Below, one piece after another: positions 45,355 through 56,265 of a DNA stretch of 64,000 bases (positions are counted from its first letter, which is position 1; each line of letters opens with the position of its first letter). The DNA comes from Isoetes taiwanensis (lineage: Eukaryota; Streptophyta; Lycopodiopsida; Isoetales; Isoetaceae). The translations under genes and the position numbers were made by a program. The stretch is from NCBI GenBank assembly GCA_021234155.1, contig JAJEKV010000064.1:684001-748000 (forward strand), written 5' to 3'. The notes under the pieces were generated by a model. That model worked only from the letters and a program-made list of their open reading frames with translations. It did no database searches and had not been told where the DNA came from.

Positions 45355-47023
45355 GACAAGCAAAAGGTATTTTATCACATTCATTGATGATTATATCAGG
45401 AAATGTAAATGTTATTTGCTAGCCAACAAATCTCAAGCTTTGATAGCTTTCAAACAGTTTGTTGCTGAATCAGAAAGGCAAACAGGTAAGAAATTAAAGT
45501 GCATAAGATCTGATAGAGGGGGAGAGTACCTTTCAACCAAGTTTAAAAGTTTTTGTATTGCAAATGGCATCAGGAGACAATTAACATGTAGATACAGTCC
45601 CCAACAAAATGGAATAGCAGAAAGAAGAAATAGAACGCTTATGAATGCAGTCAGGTCAATGATTAAGAACAGTGGATTACCAAATTATTTATGGGAAGAA
45701 GCTTTATTGACAGCCAATACCATACAAAATAAGCTGCCTTCATCAAGCTTGCAAGGGAATATTCCTGATTTAATGTGGTATGGAGAAGGTTCAGAAATTG
45801 ATTATGAAAAATTTAAAGTTTATGGGTGCCTGGCTTATGTTCATAAGCCAGATGAACTCAGAAAAAAGCTTGATGCTAAGGCTGAGATTGATTTTCTTGT
45901 AGGATATGATAGCCACTCAAAAGGCTATAGAATTTTTATTCCAGAAAATAAAAATATTGTGATTAGTAGGGATGTGATATTCTGTGAAGATGTTTTGTAC
46001 AAACATAGACATCAAATTCAAAAGGAATTGCCTACTGCTCAAGCTTCACAGATGACAAATAATCAAATTGATTATGAAGAGGAGGAGGAGGATAAAATAG
46101 ATGGATTAGCTGCAGATCAAATACCTCAAACTCAGAGACCTGAAGCTGAAACAGCAGTTCTTGGAGCAGATAAAGCACCAGAAAAGAAGACTCGAAAGAG
46201 GAGAACAGAAGCACAAAGATTGCAAGATGAAATTAAATTTGACAAAGAAGTCTATGGAAGAAATCCTTTAGGTGGGAGCAGAAGGTTGGAACCACTGCAA
46301 CCAAATCAAGCAGAGGATGAAATTGAACATATTATGGCAATAATTGAAGATATTGAAATACCTAGAACAGTTGAGCAGGCCTTAGAAAGTGTTAATGCAG
46401 AAGAATGGAAACAGGCTATGCATGATGAGTTAAGCTCTTTTGCAGATACTCATACTTATGATGTTGTTGAGCAACCTATTGGACAGAACATAGTTGGCAG
46501 TAAATGGATTTTTAAAATCAAAACCAATGCAGATGGTTCACAAAAATATAAAGCACGTTTAGTGGCCCAGGGGTTTACTCAAAAACAGAGACAAGATTAT
46601 GATGAAACTTATTCACCAATAGTAAAACTCACTAGCCTAAGAGTGTTGTTAAGTTTGGCCAATGCTCTTGATTATGAAATCCATCACATGGATGTGAAAA
46701 CAGCTTTTTTAAATGCTATACTAGAGGAGGACATCTACATGAAACAGACTCCTGGTTTTGAGAACGGAAACAATTTGGTTTGGAAATTGAATAGAGCAGT
46801 ATATGGTTTGAAGCAAGCTCCAAGAGAATGGTATCTTTGCATAGACACTTTTCTAAGAGAGCACGGGTTTGAAAAATTCCAAAATGATGGTAACTTATAT
46901 AGGTACAAAATAGAAGATAAATTTTGTATTATAGCCTTGTATGTAGATGACTGCATCATGGTGCTAATTCCACTCAAGTTCTGGAAGTTTGCAAAAATAT
47001 TCTACAGCACAGGTTCAAGATGA
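45344..47023 (+). pseudogene. pol: Copia integrase core and reverse transcriptase
   Basis: Continues directly from the previous frame. The integrase residues are present: IRSDRGGEY (second Asp) and QQNGIAERRN (Glu). A linker of about 150 residues leads to RT: KARLVAQGFTQKQRQDYDET, DVKTAFLNAILEEDIYM, VYGLKQAPREWY and the intact catalytic box LYVDDCIMV. A one-base deletion at about 46,960, just after the YVDD block, shifts the frame and ends it in unrelated residues at 47,023. RT would copy element RNA and integrase would insert the cDNA. Confidence 0.93.
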
Positions 47024-47939
47024 CAGACTTAGGGTCCTTGCAAAAATTTCTGGGAATTGAGGTGATTAGAGACAGGAAAAACAGATTGTTGAAACTAAAC
47101 CAAAAAGAGCATATAGAAAATATGCTTAAAAGGTTCAATATGCAACAAGCTTGTACTGTTAAAACTCCAATTGTACCAGGTCATCGTTTGACTGTAAGTT
47201 CTGAGGTTGATGCAGATGAACTGAAGTACATGACACAGGTCCCATATCATGCTCTAGTAGGGTGTTTACTGTACTTGAGCAATAGTACTAGGCCGGACAT
47301 AATCTATGCTGTCAATATCCTAAAAGCGAAAGATCACGCAATCCCCGAGAAGGTTCACTGGTTGGCTGCAAAAAGAGTATTAAAATATCTGAAAGGAACT
47401 CAGGATTATGGGATAACTTACAATGATAATAATCTGGAAATGTATGCCTATTCAGATGCATTGATTGGCGGTGTGATCAAGCGAGAAAGGAAGTCTACTA
47501 CGGGTTATGTGATCTTTCTTGGAGGAGGCACAATAAGTTGGAGAACCAAGAAACAAATCTGCTATAGCCTTATCTTCAAAGAAGTTGAATATGCAGCCTC
47601 CTCATCTCTTTGTCCGTAGAAATAATTTGGCTCGAGAAGACTTCTAGAAGAGTTGGATATCAAATGGATAAATCCTACAACTATCTTTTCGATAGCCAAA
47701 GTTGCATTGCAATAGTCAAAAATCCAGTTGAACATGAAAGAACTAAGCATATTGAGTTAAGCATGCATTACATCAGAGATCAAGCTGCAAAGGGCAATAT
47801 ACAAATGATGTATATCAGAACTGACAAACAAGTAGCAGATGTTTTCACAAAAGGGCTTCCAGAAAGTAAGTTTACAGTTTTTCAAAAGGAGTTAAAGGTT
47901 AATTGCTTATGCAATGAAGGAGGAGTGTTAGAAAAATGA
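47020..47939 (+). pseudogene. pol: Copia RT C-terminus and RNase H
   Basis: Frame 47,020-47,619 carries MTDLGSLQKFLGIEVIRDRK (RT thumb) and an RNase H region (YAYSDALIGG..KSTTGYVIFLG). The usual SDADWAG and SSTEAEY blocks are altered to SDALIGG and IFKEVEY, so RNase H is probably inactive. A further one-base shift moves the last part to 47,610-47,939 (IIWLEKTSRRVGYQMDKSYN ... KHIELSMHYIRDQ, VADVFTKGLPESKF), ending inside the 3' LTR. Confidence 0.9.
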
Positions 47940-48448
47940 GGTCATTGCATAAGAGTGTGTTATGTGATATTTGAGCACATAAGGGGATTAGTGACCACAT
48001 CTTGGCTCCCCTAGGCTAATGAGGATTCATACAAGCATTCATGAGAAGCAGTGGCAGTGAATGCAAGAAAGAAAAGCACAGAAATTGAAAAGTGGCGGGC
48101 AGGTACTACACTGAGGTTGCTACGCCCGCCAGAAATCGCTGGGTACCCCCTGCCCGCCACTTAGGGTTTTGGGTTGACTGGTCAAACCAGTCAAAGTCAA
48201 CGACAGCTGGAACTTAAGGATAGCAGGGCATCCTATCATCTAGGCAAGTTGGAAAACTTTCTATATGAAGGGCATGCACGATTTGACAAGTGGATATACT
48301 CAGATTGGCAAGAAAATATTCTTATATATAGGAATGATGGGGACAGAAGAAGTGAGTTCTTTTGGATGCAGAGATAGGTGGGAGTTTGAAGAGGCTGAGT
48401 CTTATACTTGGCATACTTGAGTTCATATCCCAAGCTTTGATTCTAACA
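47926..48448 (+). repeat. 3' LTR of copia element 2
   Basis: 523 bp, same length as the 5' LTR, nine substitutions and no indels by eye. Most are C/T or A/G transitions. Confidence 0.95.
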
Positions 48449-48450
48449 TT

Positions 48451-48468
48451 TTGGAGGTCCTACCGAGA
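48451..48468 (+). other. Primer binding site of the Tat-like element, tRNA-Gln-like
   Basis: TTGGAGGTCCTACCGAGATT follows the TTTTG duplication. In the uninterrupted element TTTTGGAGGTCC would lie directly after the LTR end CAACA. TGGAGGT.CYACCGAGATT resembles the complement of the tRNA-Gln 3' end; the assignment is from memory. Confidence 0.55.
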
Positions 48469-48491
48469 TTATTTTCCTGGAATCTGAACTC

Positions 48492-49275
48492 ATGGCACCC
48501 AGAAGAACTAATGAGGCATCTGAGCCTACTGAAGCACAAGATAACCATGAAGCTGCTGCAGGATCTACTGTCACTATACAAGCAAATGCAGGTATGCCTT
48601 GTCAATACTTTGAGCTAAACGTGCCTATTCCAGTCCCTACTTTTGATCCGAGCATGAATGCCAACAATTTCCTCAAGACTTTTGAAGAGTACTACCAAGA
48701 ATATGGTTAAAAGGGCTGTAAGTTCTCTGAGTTTAAAAAATGTTTCAAGAATGATGAAGTCAGTGCTTGGTTAGAGTATGTTATAAGTTTAGGCACCAAT
48801 TCTTGGGAAGAACTGGTTAAAAAGTTTTTGGCACGTTTTGGAAGGCTCTTGGACCCCCAAGATCTAATTTTTGAGTTACAAACTTTTCGCATTAAGCATG
48901 GTGAAAGTGTGCACCAATATGTTAAAAGATTCAATCTCTATCTTGTCAAATGCCAAGTCAATCATGTTCCTAACCATACCTTGCATCTAGTGGCTTCTTT
49001 TATCGTGGGATTAAGCAGCATTGAGGATACAATAAAAGCTATTGAAGATCCAAAACAAGAGGGATTTGACACAATACACAAGGCTTTCACCAAAGCCACC
49101 GAAATTGCGATATGATATCTTACTTATCGATGATGTGCACTCACCAAGTGATCCTTTTTTTTCAGTTATGAGCAAGAATATATGGGAGCAGCACTGCACT
49201 GCTTTTATGCTGTCCCAAAAGGAGAAGAAGAAGGTAAAGATGGAAGATGATGAGGCTCCTCAAGCAAAGCGGATG
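48492..49275 (+). pseudogene. gag: Tat-like gag
   Basis: The ATG at 48,492 opens MAPRRTNEASEPTEAQ. After a stop at 48,708 the frame resumes as the capsid region: FKKCFKNDEVSAWLEYVISL, WEELVKKFLARFGRL and FRIKHGESVHQYVKRFNLYL, a Retrotrans_gag pattern. The domain ends around 49,115. Confidence 0.8.
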
Positions 49276-49421
49276 TAAGAGCGAGATTACCAAAGTGTCC
49301 GAGGCAATCGGTTGAGGTAACCAAACAACTCCAAGAGCTGAAAAGATCAAAATTTGAAAAGAAAACTTACCCTCCATGTGTGCATTGCTTTAGAGACACT
49401 CATTCTTCCGACTCATCGCTA

Positions 49422-49480
49422 GTATAGGCCATGCACAAAGTGTGGAAAAAAAGGACATTTTGGTAAAGAATGCCCCGTGG
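49422..49480 (+). pseudogene. gag: Tat-like gag zinc knuckle
   Basis: RPCTKCGKKGHFGKECP is a canonical CCHC knuckle (C-x2-C-x4-H-x4-C). It sits out of frame with the upstream gag, and a second, damaged knuckle follows after a stop. Confidence 0.75.
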
Positions 49481-49704
49481 TGTGCATTTTGTAAGGTTTG
49501 TGGGACATTATGAGGATAGATGCAAAGGTTAAAGAGTATTTTGCCGCACAAGAAAAGTCTAAAATTAATGAACCAAATGCATCTATAAGGTTTGTGCAGA
49601 AATTGAGGAACAAGAGGAGATAATGGTCGCTCACACCGTAAGAATGAATAATGCCAAAGAGAGAGAATCAACACATGAGGAAGCCGACATCTTGAAACAT
49701 AGGG

Positions 49705-50172
49705 ATGCCGAAAGCAAGCAAAGGGTCGTGGCCTCCTCCTCCCCGCCGTCAGAAATTTGTCAAGAAAGAAAAAGAGTGTGAGGACTTTGAATATTTGTTA
49801 AAGAATTCAAAAATCAGTGTAGATCTGGCCGACCTTGCTCAAGATAGCCCCTTCTTACGTAAAAAAAAGGTTCTCAATCTGACTAAGGAAGATGAGTTTG
49901 CCCTAACAAACCACATTGAGGAGCACATGCTCACCCAGAATGATTATGTTCCTAGAGCTTTCACTTGTGTTGCCAAAATGGGAAGAAATATCTTAACCAA
50001 GGTTCTGCTAGATGGAGGATCACCCCTGAATGTAATGCCACACCATGTTATGAGGCTATGTGGTCTAGAAATAGGCAAGAAGGCTCCAATGATCTTGAAA
50101 CCTTTCTCTAACACAAAAATCAATCCAGGTTGGAATAGTCAAAGAACGTGCCTATTGATGTTAAAGGAATAA
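49705..50172 (+). pseudogene. Tat-like protease region
   Basis: A 155-codon frame contains FTCVAKMGRNILTKVLLDGG and SPLNVMPHHVMRLCGLEIGK, the plant Ty3 protease pattern with active site LLDGGS in place of the more common D-S/T-G. DGGS variants occur in Tat-lineage elements. Stops follow at 50,170. Confidence 0.7.
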
Positions 50173-50285
50173 TGGTTGCAAAATAACTTTGTTGTGGTTG
50201 CTTTTGAAGGAATAGAAGACAAATCAGATATATATGACTTACTTTTGGGCGTAAAAGTGGCTTTCTACAAATCGATGCTAGGCCT

Positions 50286-51030
50286 GTGTGGTCAAAAGGA
50301 GAATGCACTATTTCAAATGGCAAAAAAAAGGTAACATTGTACAATAAGTTAGGAGAATTTGAAAGCATGAATTTCATTGAAGAAGAAATGCTGCTATCAA
50401 ATCCATGTGGAGAATTTGAGCTGAATGCACTAGAGTTGGAGTCTAGCATAAAAATTCCAAAAGAATTGGCTTCAAATCGTAATTTTGCTTATTTATGGTT
50501 TGATGGTGGTGTCTCCAAAAGGCTTAATGTGGCATCTTCTCACGCTATTCTCAAGGATGCTTCCAATAGATTGTCGGGCTAAGGTAGGAAGAATTTATCC
50601 AAATGTCACTTCTAATGTGGCGGAGTACAAGGCATTGATTGCGTGTTTTCAAGAAGCAAGAAACCTAAACATCGCTGATATAATCATCTTTTGAGACTCT
50701 CAAATTGTCTCCGGCAGTAAATATCGAGAAATATCGTGGCTAAGAGTGAAGACATGATGCACCGAGATCAAGCTATGCTTTGAACCGAAGAATTTTGAAA
50801 CCCAGGAACTTTGCCATGTGCCAAGGGAGCAAAATTGTGAAGCAGAACGTTATACGTAAGTGTGCTACTTGAACACTTAGGCGAGGGAGCAATTCAAGAA
50901 GATGAGCTTGAGAAGAAAGATCCACAATGCCTATACCCCATCCCGGGTAATCAATGCAAGTGAAGACAAACAGTGAAGGAAATCAAGGTCAACAAGAAGG
51001 GTCTAGATAGGGTATTATATGTTGGTGATT
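50286..51030 (+). pseudogene. pol: Tat-like additional RNase H remnant and deletion junction
   Basis: Reading across frames gives FAYLWFDGGVSKRLNV, SNVAEYKALIACFQEARNLN and DSQIVSG, the YxDG, NxAEYxAL and DSQ blocks of the archaeal-type RNase H found in Tat elements. A piece resembling PREQNCEAD...SVLLEHLGEGAIQ follows. RT, which should precede it, and integrase, which should follow, are absent. At about 51,031 the sequence jumps into LTR. Confidence 0.65.
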
Positions 51031-52805
51031 TGTTCCACATCACCATTGACACCTCATCACTCCACACTTGTCATACACATCATCTCCACTTCATTCAAAA
51101 GTTTTGACTAGAGAGAATTTTCAAACTCAAGTTGACTAACACGTCATCATTCCCATTGGCCACATCATACCCACCTAACCTTGTCATCATTTCCAAATGC
51201 CACATCATCCACTCCTTAGCTCCATTTTTGCCAAATTCAAAAGAGCTCCATTGTGAGAAGAGATTCCAGAATCTTATAGAGTGCAAAAAAAGATTCCCTT
51301 AGAAAAAAAGAAATTTGAAAAAAGGCTCTATTTTGGACATTATAGATGCTTCCTAGGGAATCGTGCCATAAGGCTTTGGGGTGCAAAAAGTTTCCTATCT
51401 ACCCCCCTCCCCTAGCCTATCTCTCTTTCCAGCCAATCTCCCCCTGCCGCGTGGAACATCCGGGCATGTGGGGCGGTGGAGATACCAGATCCCACGTGGA
51501 TATTGCACGCAATAATTATAAATCATGGATTTTCTTTTCCTTATATACTTGGTCGCCAAAAGCTAATCGAGCCTGTGGGATATTTCGCTTGAACCCATAT
51601 GAACCCTAAAATCTGGAAACGCCAAGATCTGTTTAATTCGGCCTAACAAACCAGTAAATCATGACTTAAACTGGCCGAATCACCATGTTTAATGCCAGGG
51701 AAATGATCAAGATCTCAACGGAACAGAGCATTTTACAAAAGGGGCTTTTCTGCACAGAAGAAATTCGAGGGCTTTGAGGCAAAGAAGTGATTCCTCGCTT
51801 TGAAGAAGGACTGGCTTGAAGATCCTGAGCTTGATTCTGACCTCCAATGTTTACCTCTGATCCGGATTATTGACTCAATTCTCTGGATTATCTGAATGTA
51901 TACCTGTTTGATTCTGTGCCCAAGACCATGAGCTTGGGATATTGCATTGTATCTCTTGAGTGTTTGATTTAATTGAAAATCCGACCTTTGTAGTAATCTG
52001 TTCGTGTTGCATTGAAACTCATTCCCAAAAGTAAACAATTATCTGAGGCTAGGCGTCTTGTGTTTGTCCGTGATAGTCGATATGAGTAGTCCGCGCCTAT
52101 TTAGCATGTCTTTGGAAAAGGCAAAAGCTAAGCTCTTGTCAAGACAAAATTACAATACTAGTTTGAGTCAACATCTTTAGATCCAATTGTGTTGCAATGG
52201 TAATCGAGCATATAAGAGCAATCATCCGAAAGCATCAATCTTGCCAAGCTAGATATGTTGAGCAAGGCAATGCTAGACACGCGTGCAACCCTTCACTAGA
52301 AAGCGTTTTCTTTCAATATTGTTCATTCCTTGCAGTTCTAGGCAGAAAATCTTCAAAAGAAAAAAACTAGGTTCCCTTTTGACAAAAGGAAGATTTGGCC
52401 CTTATTGTGCAGGAAAATCTAAGCAAAATAGAATTGGAAACTCCAGAAAATTCCTTGTCAACATCGAGTTTCAAATTTTGGCTCTCTGCCAGGGTTATTG
52501 ACCAAAAATTGACTGGGTCAGTGATCAAATTTCGCCTATCTAACCTTGTCGACCTCACCGAGCTTTTGCAAATTGTTAGTATCAAGTGTTGAGCATCTTG
52601 AGGAGAGACACCCCTTATCCATAGCTTCATAGATCATATTCTGCAAGTTATTTTGTGGAGCAGATTTTTTGGCCTTCAGGGAAACATACTCCCAGTTAAC
52701 TTTCGTCACTATTTCTGGAATCTTTGCACTCAGAGTGGTTGCCTCAAGCAACCTGGAGGTTCTAAACCACTGAGGTTGAAGGTTTTGCCAGGAACACCTT
52801 CAACA
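51031..52805 (+). repeat. 3' LTR of the Tat-like element, 5'-truncated
   Basis: 1,775 bp aligning to 41,338-43,154 with a few percent differences and small indels (for example a ~40-bp deletion near 51,696). It ends CCTTCAACA followed by ACCCC. Confidence 0.85.
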
Positions 52806-52810
52806 ACCCC

Positions 52811-53638
52811 TTAGCGTGATCTTCATTTGTGCAGATTTTAATGAAGACACACTCCACGTATTTGTTCTGCAATTAGTGCAAGATATAGAACAGAAGTATC
52901 AGAGTTATTGGCTTTCCAGTCTAGTTGTTGCCAAATGGGACAAAGTATCATTAGGTTGAGACATGATGCCCTCGTTGGAGCATATTTTTTAACTTCCAAA
53001 CATGTGTTTTTAAACTGTTCAAAAATGTCTCAAATGGCCATATGGAATCCAAGAAATTTACCAGTTCCAACAGTTTTGAAGTGTCCAAAAGCATAAGCGT
53101 TATGGATTGGGAGACAAACTTTCAGCATGACACTTTCCCTCTTACGTTTAGTGGAGATTTTAATGATGGCATATTCCACGTATCTTGTTGCGCAATCACT
53201 GCAAGCTATAAGGCATATAGGCATCAGAGTTATTGACTTCATAGATCTAGTTTAGTGATTTCCAAATGGGAAAGTATCATTAGTTTGATGTATGATACCC
53301 TCTCTTTGGAACATATTTGTTAACTTCCAAACATGTGTTTTTGAACTGTTTAGAAATGCCCCAAATGGCCATGTGTAAGAGAACTGCTTGTTCAAAGAAT
53401 TTTGAAGTCTCCAAAAGGAGGATGATTATAGACCATTGATTGCATTTAAAATTAGGATTCCAGCAATAAACCCCTTAGTGTGGTCTCCACTTAGCGCATA
53501 TTTTAATAAGACACACTCCATATATTTGTTTTGCAACCAATGCAAGCTAGAGCAGAAGTATAAGATTCATTGGCTTTAGAGAAGTACCAATCTAATGGTT
53601 CCTAAATCAGATGAAGTATCATTAGTTTGACACATTGC
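52811..53638 (+). repeat. ~340-bp tandem repeat array
   Basis: Units begin near 52,811, 53,110 and 53,473, each with CCCCTTAGYGTG or a diverged start, AAGACACACTCC.YRTATTTG, TCAGAGTTATTG, GTATCATTAG and AAACATGTGTTTTTRAACTG. The third is cut off at 53,638 by an LTR fragment. A partial unit on the far side of the Tat-like element shows that the array pre-dates the insertion. Confidence 0.75.
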
Positions 53639-53706
53639 TGCCATGCTATGGCAGCATGGAAGAACAAGACATATTTTGAAGACTAATCCTCACACTTTGA
53701 TCTGAA
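53639..53706 (+). repeat. Fragment of a Tat-like LTR start
   Basis: TTGCTGCCATGCTATGGCAG and the next ~50 bp match the LTR start at 40,610-40,677. The similarity fades afterwards. 53,707-53,973 shows nothing recognisable. Confidence 0.6.
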
Positions 53707-53973
53707 TTTTAAGGCACAAGAAGATTTCATTTTTGGAAAAAGTTTTTGGACTTAGAAAGTCCCAAATATAAAATAGCAGCAATATATAGATCATTTAATA
53801 TGATTGAGAACATAGCAATTCTCATCCTAAGGAGAATGTTGCTGTTGATGGCAGCATCCTTTCCAGTAAAAACAAAATATCGAAGCATTTGCTGATGAAG
53901 CCCACTACATTTCGTGTAGATTTCTTAAGCCAACAATCAGCAAAACAGAGTATATATAAAATTGAGGCAGATA

Positions 53974-54288
53974 TCAGAAATTATAGGTGTCAAGAAAGTG
54001 GAAGTGGTCTCGGAAATGTGGATGGAGAATTGGTATGAAGTTCTTCCCCCAATCTACAATCTCAATCAGCCTGTTTGAGTTACAAGTGGAATATAAGTGG
54101 ATGAGAGTACCATAACAATCTGCTCTGCCCCTATGGTAATAGTAGCACTCTCTGTAAAATTCGAATTGTCTATCTGTCATGTCCATGCTATTGGCATGCA
54201 TGAACCACCAGAGCACATATATTAAATGAGTCTCCCTGCTGAATTCCTTAGCCCACTCAATTTCTCTTATGGGGATCTCATCTATTTT
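53974..54288 (-). CDS. ORF of unknown family, ~100 codons, possible terminal exon
   Basis: Reading from a TAA-bounded start near 54,300 the frame gives KIDEIPIREIEWAKEFSRET, an aromatic stretch (VLWWFMHANSMDMTDRQFEF) and YYYHRGRADCYGTLIHLY, and ends LHPHFRDHFHFLDTYNF at a stop. The composition (His, Tyr, Trp, Cys) looks coding, not random. It follows the LINE remnant on the same strand but has no LINE motif. It may be a host exon, or part of an unrecognised element. Confidence 0.35.
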   Translation of the reverse strand, partial: KIDEIPIREIEWAKEFSRETHLIYVLWWFMHANSMDMTDRQFEFYRECYYYHRGRADCYGTLIHLYSTCNSNRLIEIVDWGKNFIPILHPHFRDHFHFLDTYNF

Positions 54289-54674
54289 TTCATATAACTT
54301 CCCTTAACATGTCCTGTCCAGAAACTGTAATCCATCTGAGTTTGCACCTGAGTCTGTATCTCTTGCTGTTCTGACAGAGGTTGACCAATATATTTTGATG
54401 CTTCAGCTTCATCAAATTGTAGATCGAGCTTATACTTGCAGTTCCAAAGATATTCTAGGAGAAACAGAATCAGCATTAGTATTATCTCCATGACAATTCA
54501 ATTTAAATATATTATAAGATCCAACAAAATGCCCAATAGTATTCCAAAGCTGATCATAATGAGCATCAACATATTTATTTTGTTTGTGCTGTTGCAGTTA
54601 GCTCTAAGTCATAAATAACCTGCAGTTTAATCCAGAAAATAGATAAATTGCGACCTCCATATAAACATCTGTTC

Positions 54675-55283
54675 CTATGTTTCCAAATATTCCATAAAAA
54701 AAATAAAGCAAATAGTATTCTTGAAAGCATTATTGTTCATCAAGAAGTCGAGAATTGAAGCAGGTTTATGAATATTAAAATTCACCTCAAACCAAGACCA
54801 TAAGCTATTTAGTTTAGGACAGCTGAAAATATGTTCCATAGATTCCACAGAGTGACAACCCAAAGGGCATGAGGGGGAAAGCATTTGTTGAGTACCAGCT
54901 CCTGACTGAATATTTTGATGACTTTGATGCTTACAAATATCATGGAGGTTAGGGACACTTTTATTTGCAATAAGCCAGCTGAAATAAGGGATTTTTGGGG
55001 CACAATAAGAATTCCAAATATTTTTAAAAAGACCTTTTTCAACTTGCTCATTGATATGCCAGTAATTAGCTGCTTTGGATGGCAGATTGGAAATAGTTAA
55101 ATAGGCATAGACAGTAGATACTTTATAAAAGTTTTTGTTGTTCAAAAGCCAATCATTTGCTGGAATAGGATTAGCATCTATATTTGTATTTGCTACAATC
55201 CTGATAATGTGTATAAAGCAGTCTAACAGAGCTAGTTCCCCTGATCTTGGCCTTAAGTCTAGTCCAAGAGATCCAAATACCAT
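54675..55283 (-). pseudogene. LINE ORF2 C-terminus, RT zinc-binding domain
   Basis: 202 codons. It contains VEKGLFKNIWNSYCAPKIPY, FSWLIANKSVPNLHDI and CPLGCHSVESMEHIFSCPKL, the CxxC...ESxxHxFxxC arrangement of the zf-RVT domain at the C-terminus of plant LINE ORF2 proteins. It helps bind the element RNA. Upstream parts of ORF2 lie in other frames. Confidence 0.85.
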
Positions 55284-56265
55284 TCGGTCCGAGGGTCACC
55301 TAGATTACAAACATTGTTATGCAACCATTTCCTATATATCTTTGGATGAATAATGGCCAAAGGGATGTTGTCTGTTTTTGATAGGTTTGAATTCCAGAAG
55401 ATACTCATGTCATGATGAGCCTGATCAATATTAGAATAGGAAAAAGCTTTAGATACATAATTCCAGGCCACCAATAAATTTCTCATCAGAGGTAAGGTGT
55501 TTGCAGCAGGCTTGATATCACTAAAAACTGAGTGAGGAAGCTGATGATCAAATGCAGAATGTCCTCTAATAACACTCTTTGAAATTCAAGAGTGAAGAAA
55601 TTCAAAGAGCTGCATTTCTTCTTTGAAAGAGTGCTTTCCATATATACTTTCCACCTAGGGCATAAGCTTGGAGCCTAAGGTTTTTACATCCAAGGCCACC
55701 AGCAGATTTCTTCTTAGTGACATAGTTCCAGTTAACAAGATGCTTTTTTCCCTAGATAAAGTTCCTAATGATCCTCTCTAGCTGCTGATAGATGCATTTG
55801 GGTGCAATGAGAGCTGAAGAAAAATAGACATGTGAACTGGCAATGACAGAATTTGCAATAATGGTTCTGCCAGCTAGAGAGAGGCAACTGCCATAATTAT
55901 TCAGTTTCCTTTTGATTTTGTCGACAATAGGGCTCCAAAGAGTCTTGATGTTAATATCTAGACCTAAAGGCATGCCTAGTAACTTAGTGGCTTGATTAGT
56001 CGCAACACACTTAATCCCAGCAATATCAGAGTAATTTGAGCACCAATAATTACTGATTTCTGAGAATTTAATTGAATACCAGAGGCCTGACTGAAATTTT
56101 GATTGACTCCCAAGAAGAATTCAATGTTATTAACATCATTTTGCAGAAATGAAAAGGAGTCATCTCGTGATATTGTAGCAGAGTCACCGATTTAAAGAGT
56201 TTGGCATGACTAGACCTTTTATATTTCCCATATTTTGATGATACATTATGGCTCTAGTCAATTGG

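Larger units (their letters stand above)
43160..48448 (+). mobile_element. Ty1/copia retrotransposon nested at the LTR/PBS junction of the Tat-like element
   Basis: Both LTRs are 523 bp (43,160-43,682 and 47,926-48,448). The 5-bp target duplication TTTTG lies at 43,155-43,159 and 48,449-48,453. The primer site TGGTATCAGAGC is at 43,685-43,696 and the polypurine tract GAAGGAGGAG at 47,916-47,925. I count nine LTR differences (1.7%). Gag-Pol is complete in domain order but split into four frames by three single-base shifts. It is the youngest-looking complete element together with copia element 1. Confidence 0.95.
40610..52805 (+). mobile_element. Tat/Ogre-like Ty3 retrotransposon with internal deletion and nested copia
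   Basis: The 5-bp target duplication ACCCC lies at 40,605-40,609 and 52,806-52,810. The 5' LTR is 40,610-43,154 (about 2.5 kb). The primer site follows but is separated from it by a nested copia element. Gag, protease and an RNase H like the extra (archaeal-type) RNase H of Tat elements are readable. RT, integrase, the polypurine tract and the first ~730 bp of the 3' LTR are absent: the pol remnant runs straight into LTR sequence homologous to 41,338 at 51,031. The long LTR, the tRNA-Gln-like primer site and the extra RNase H together suggest the Tat lineage. Confidence 0.85.
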
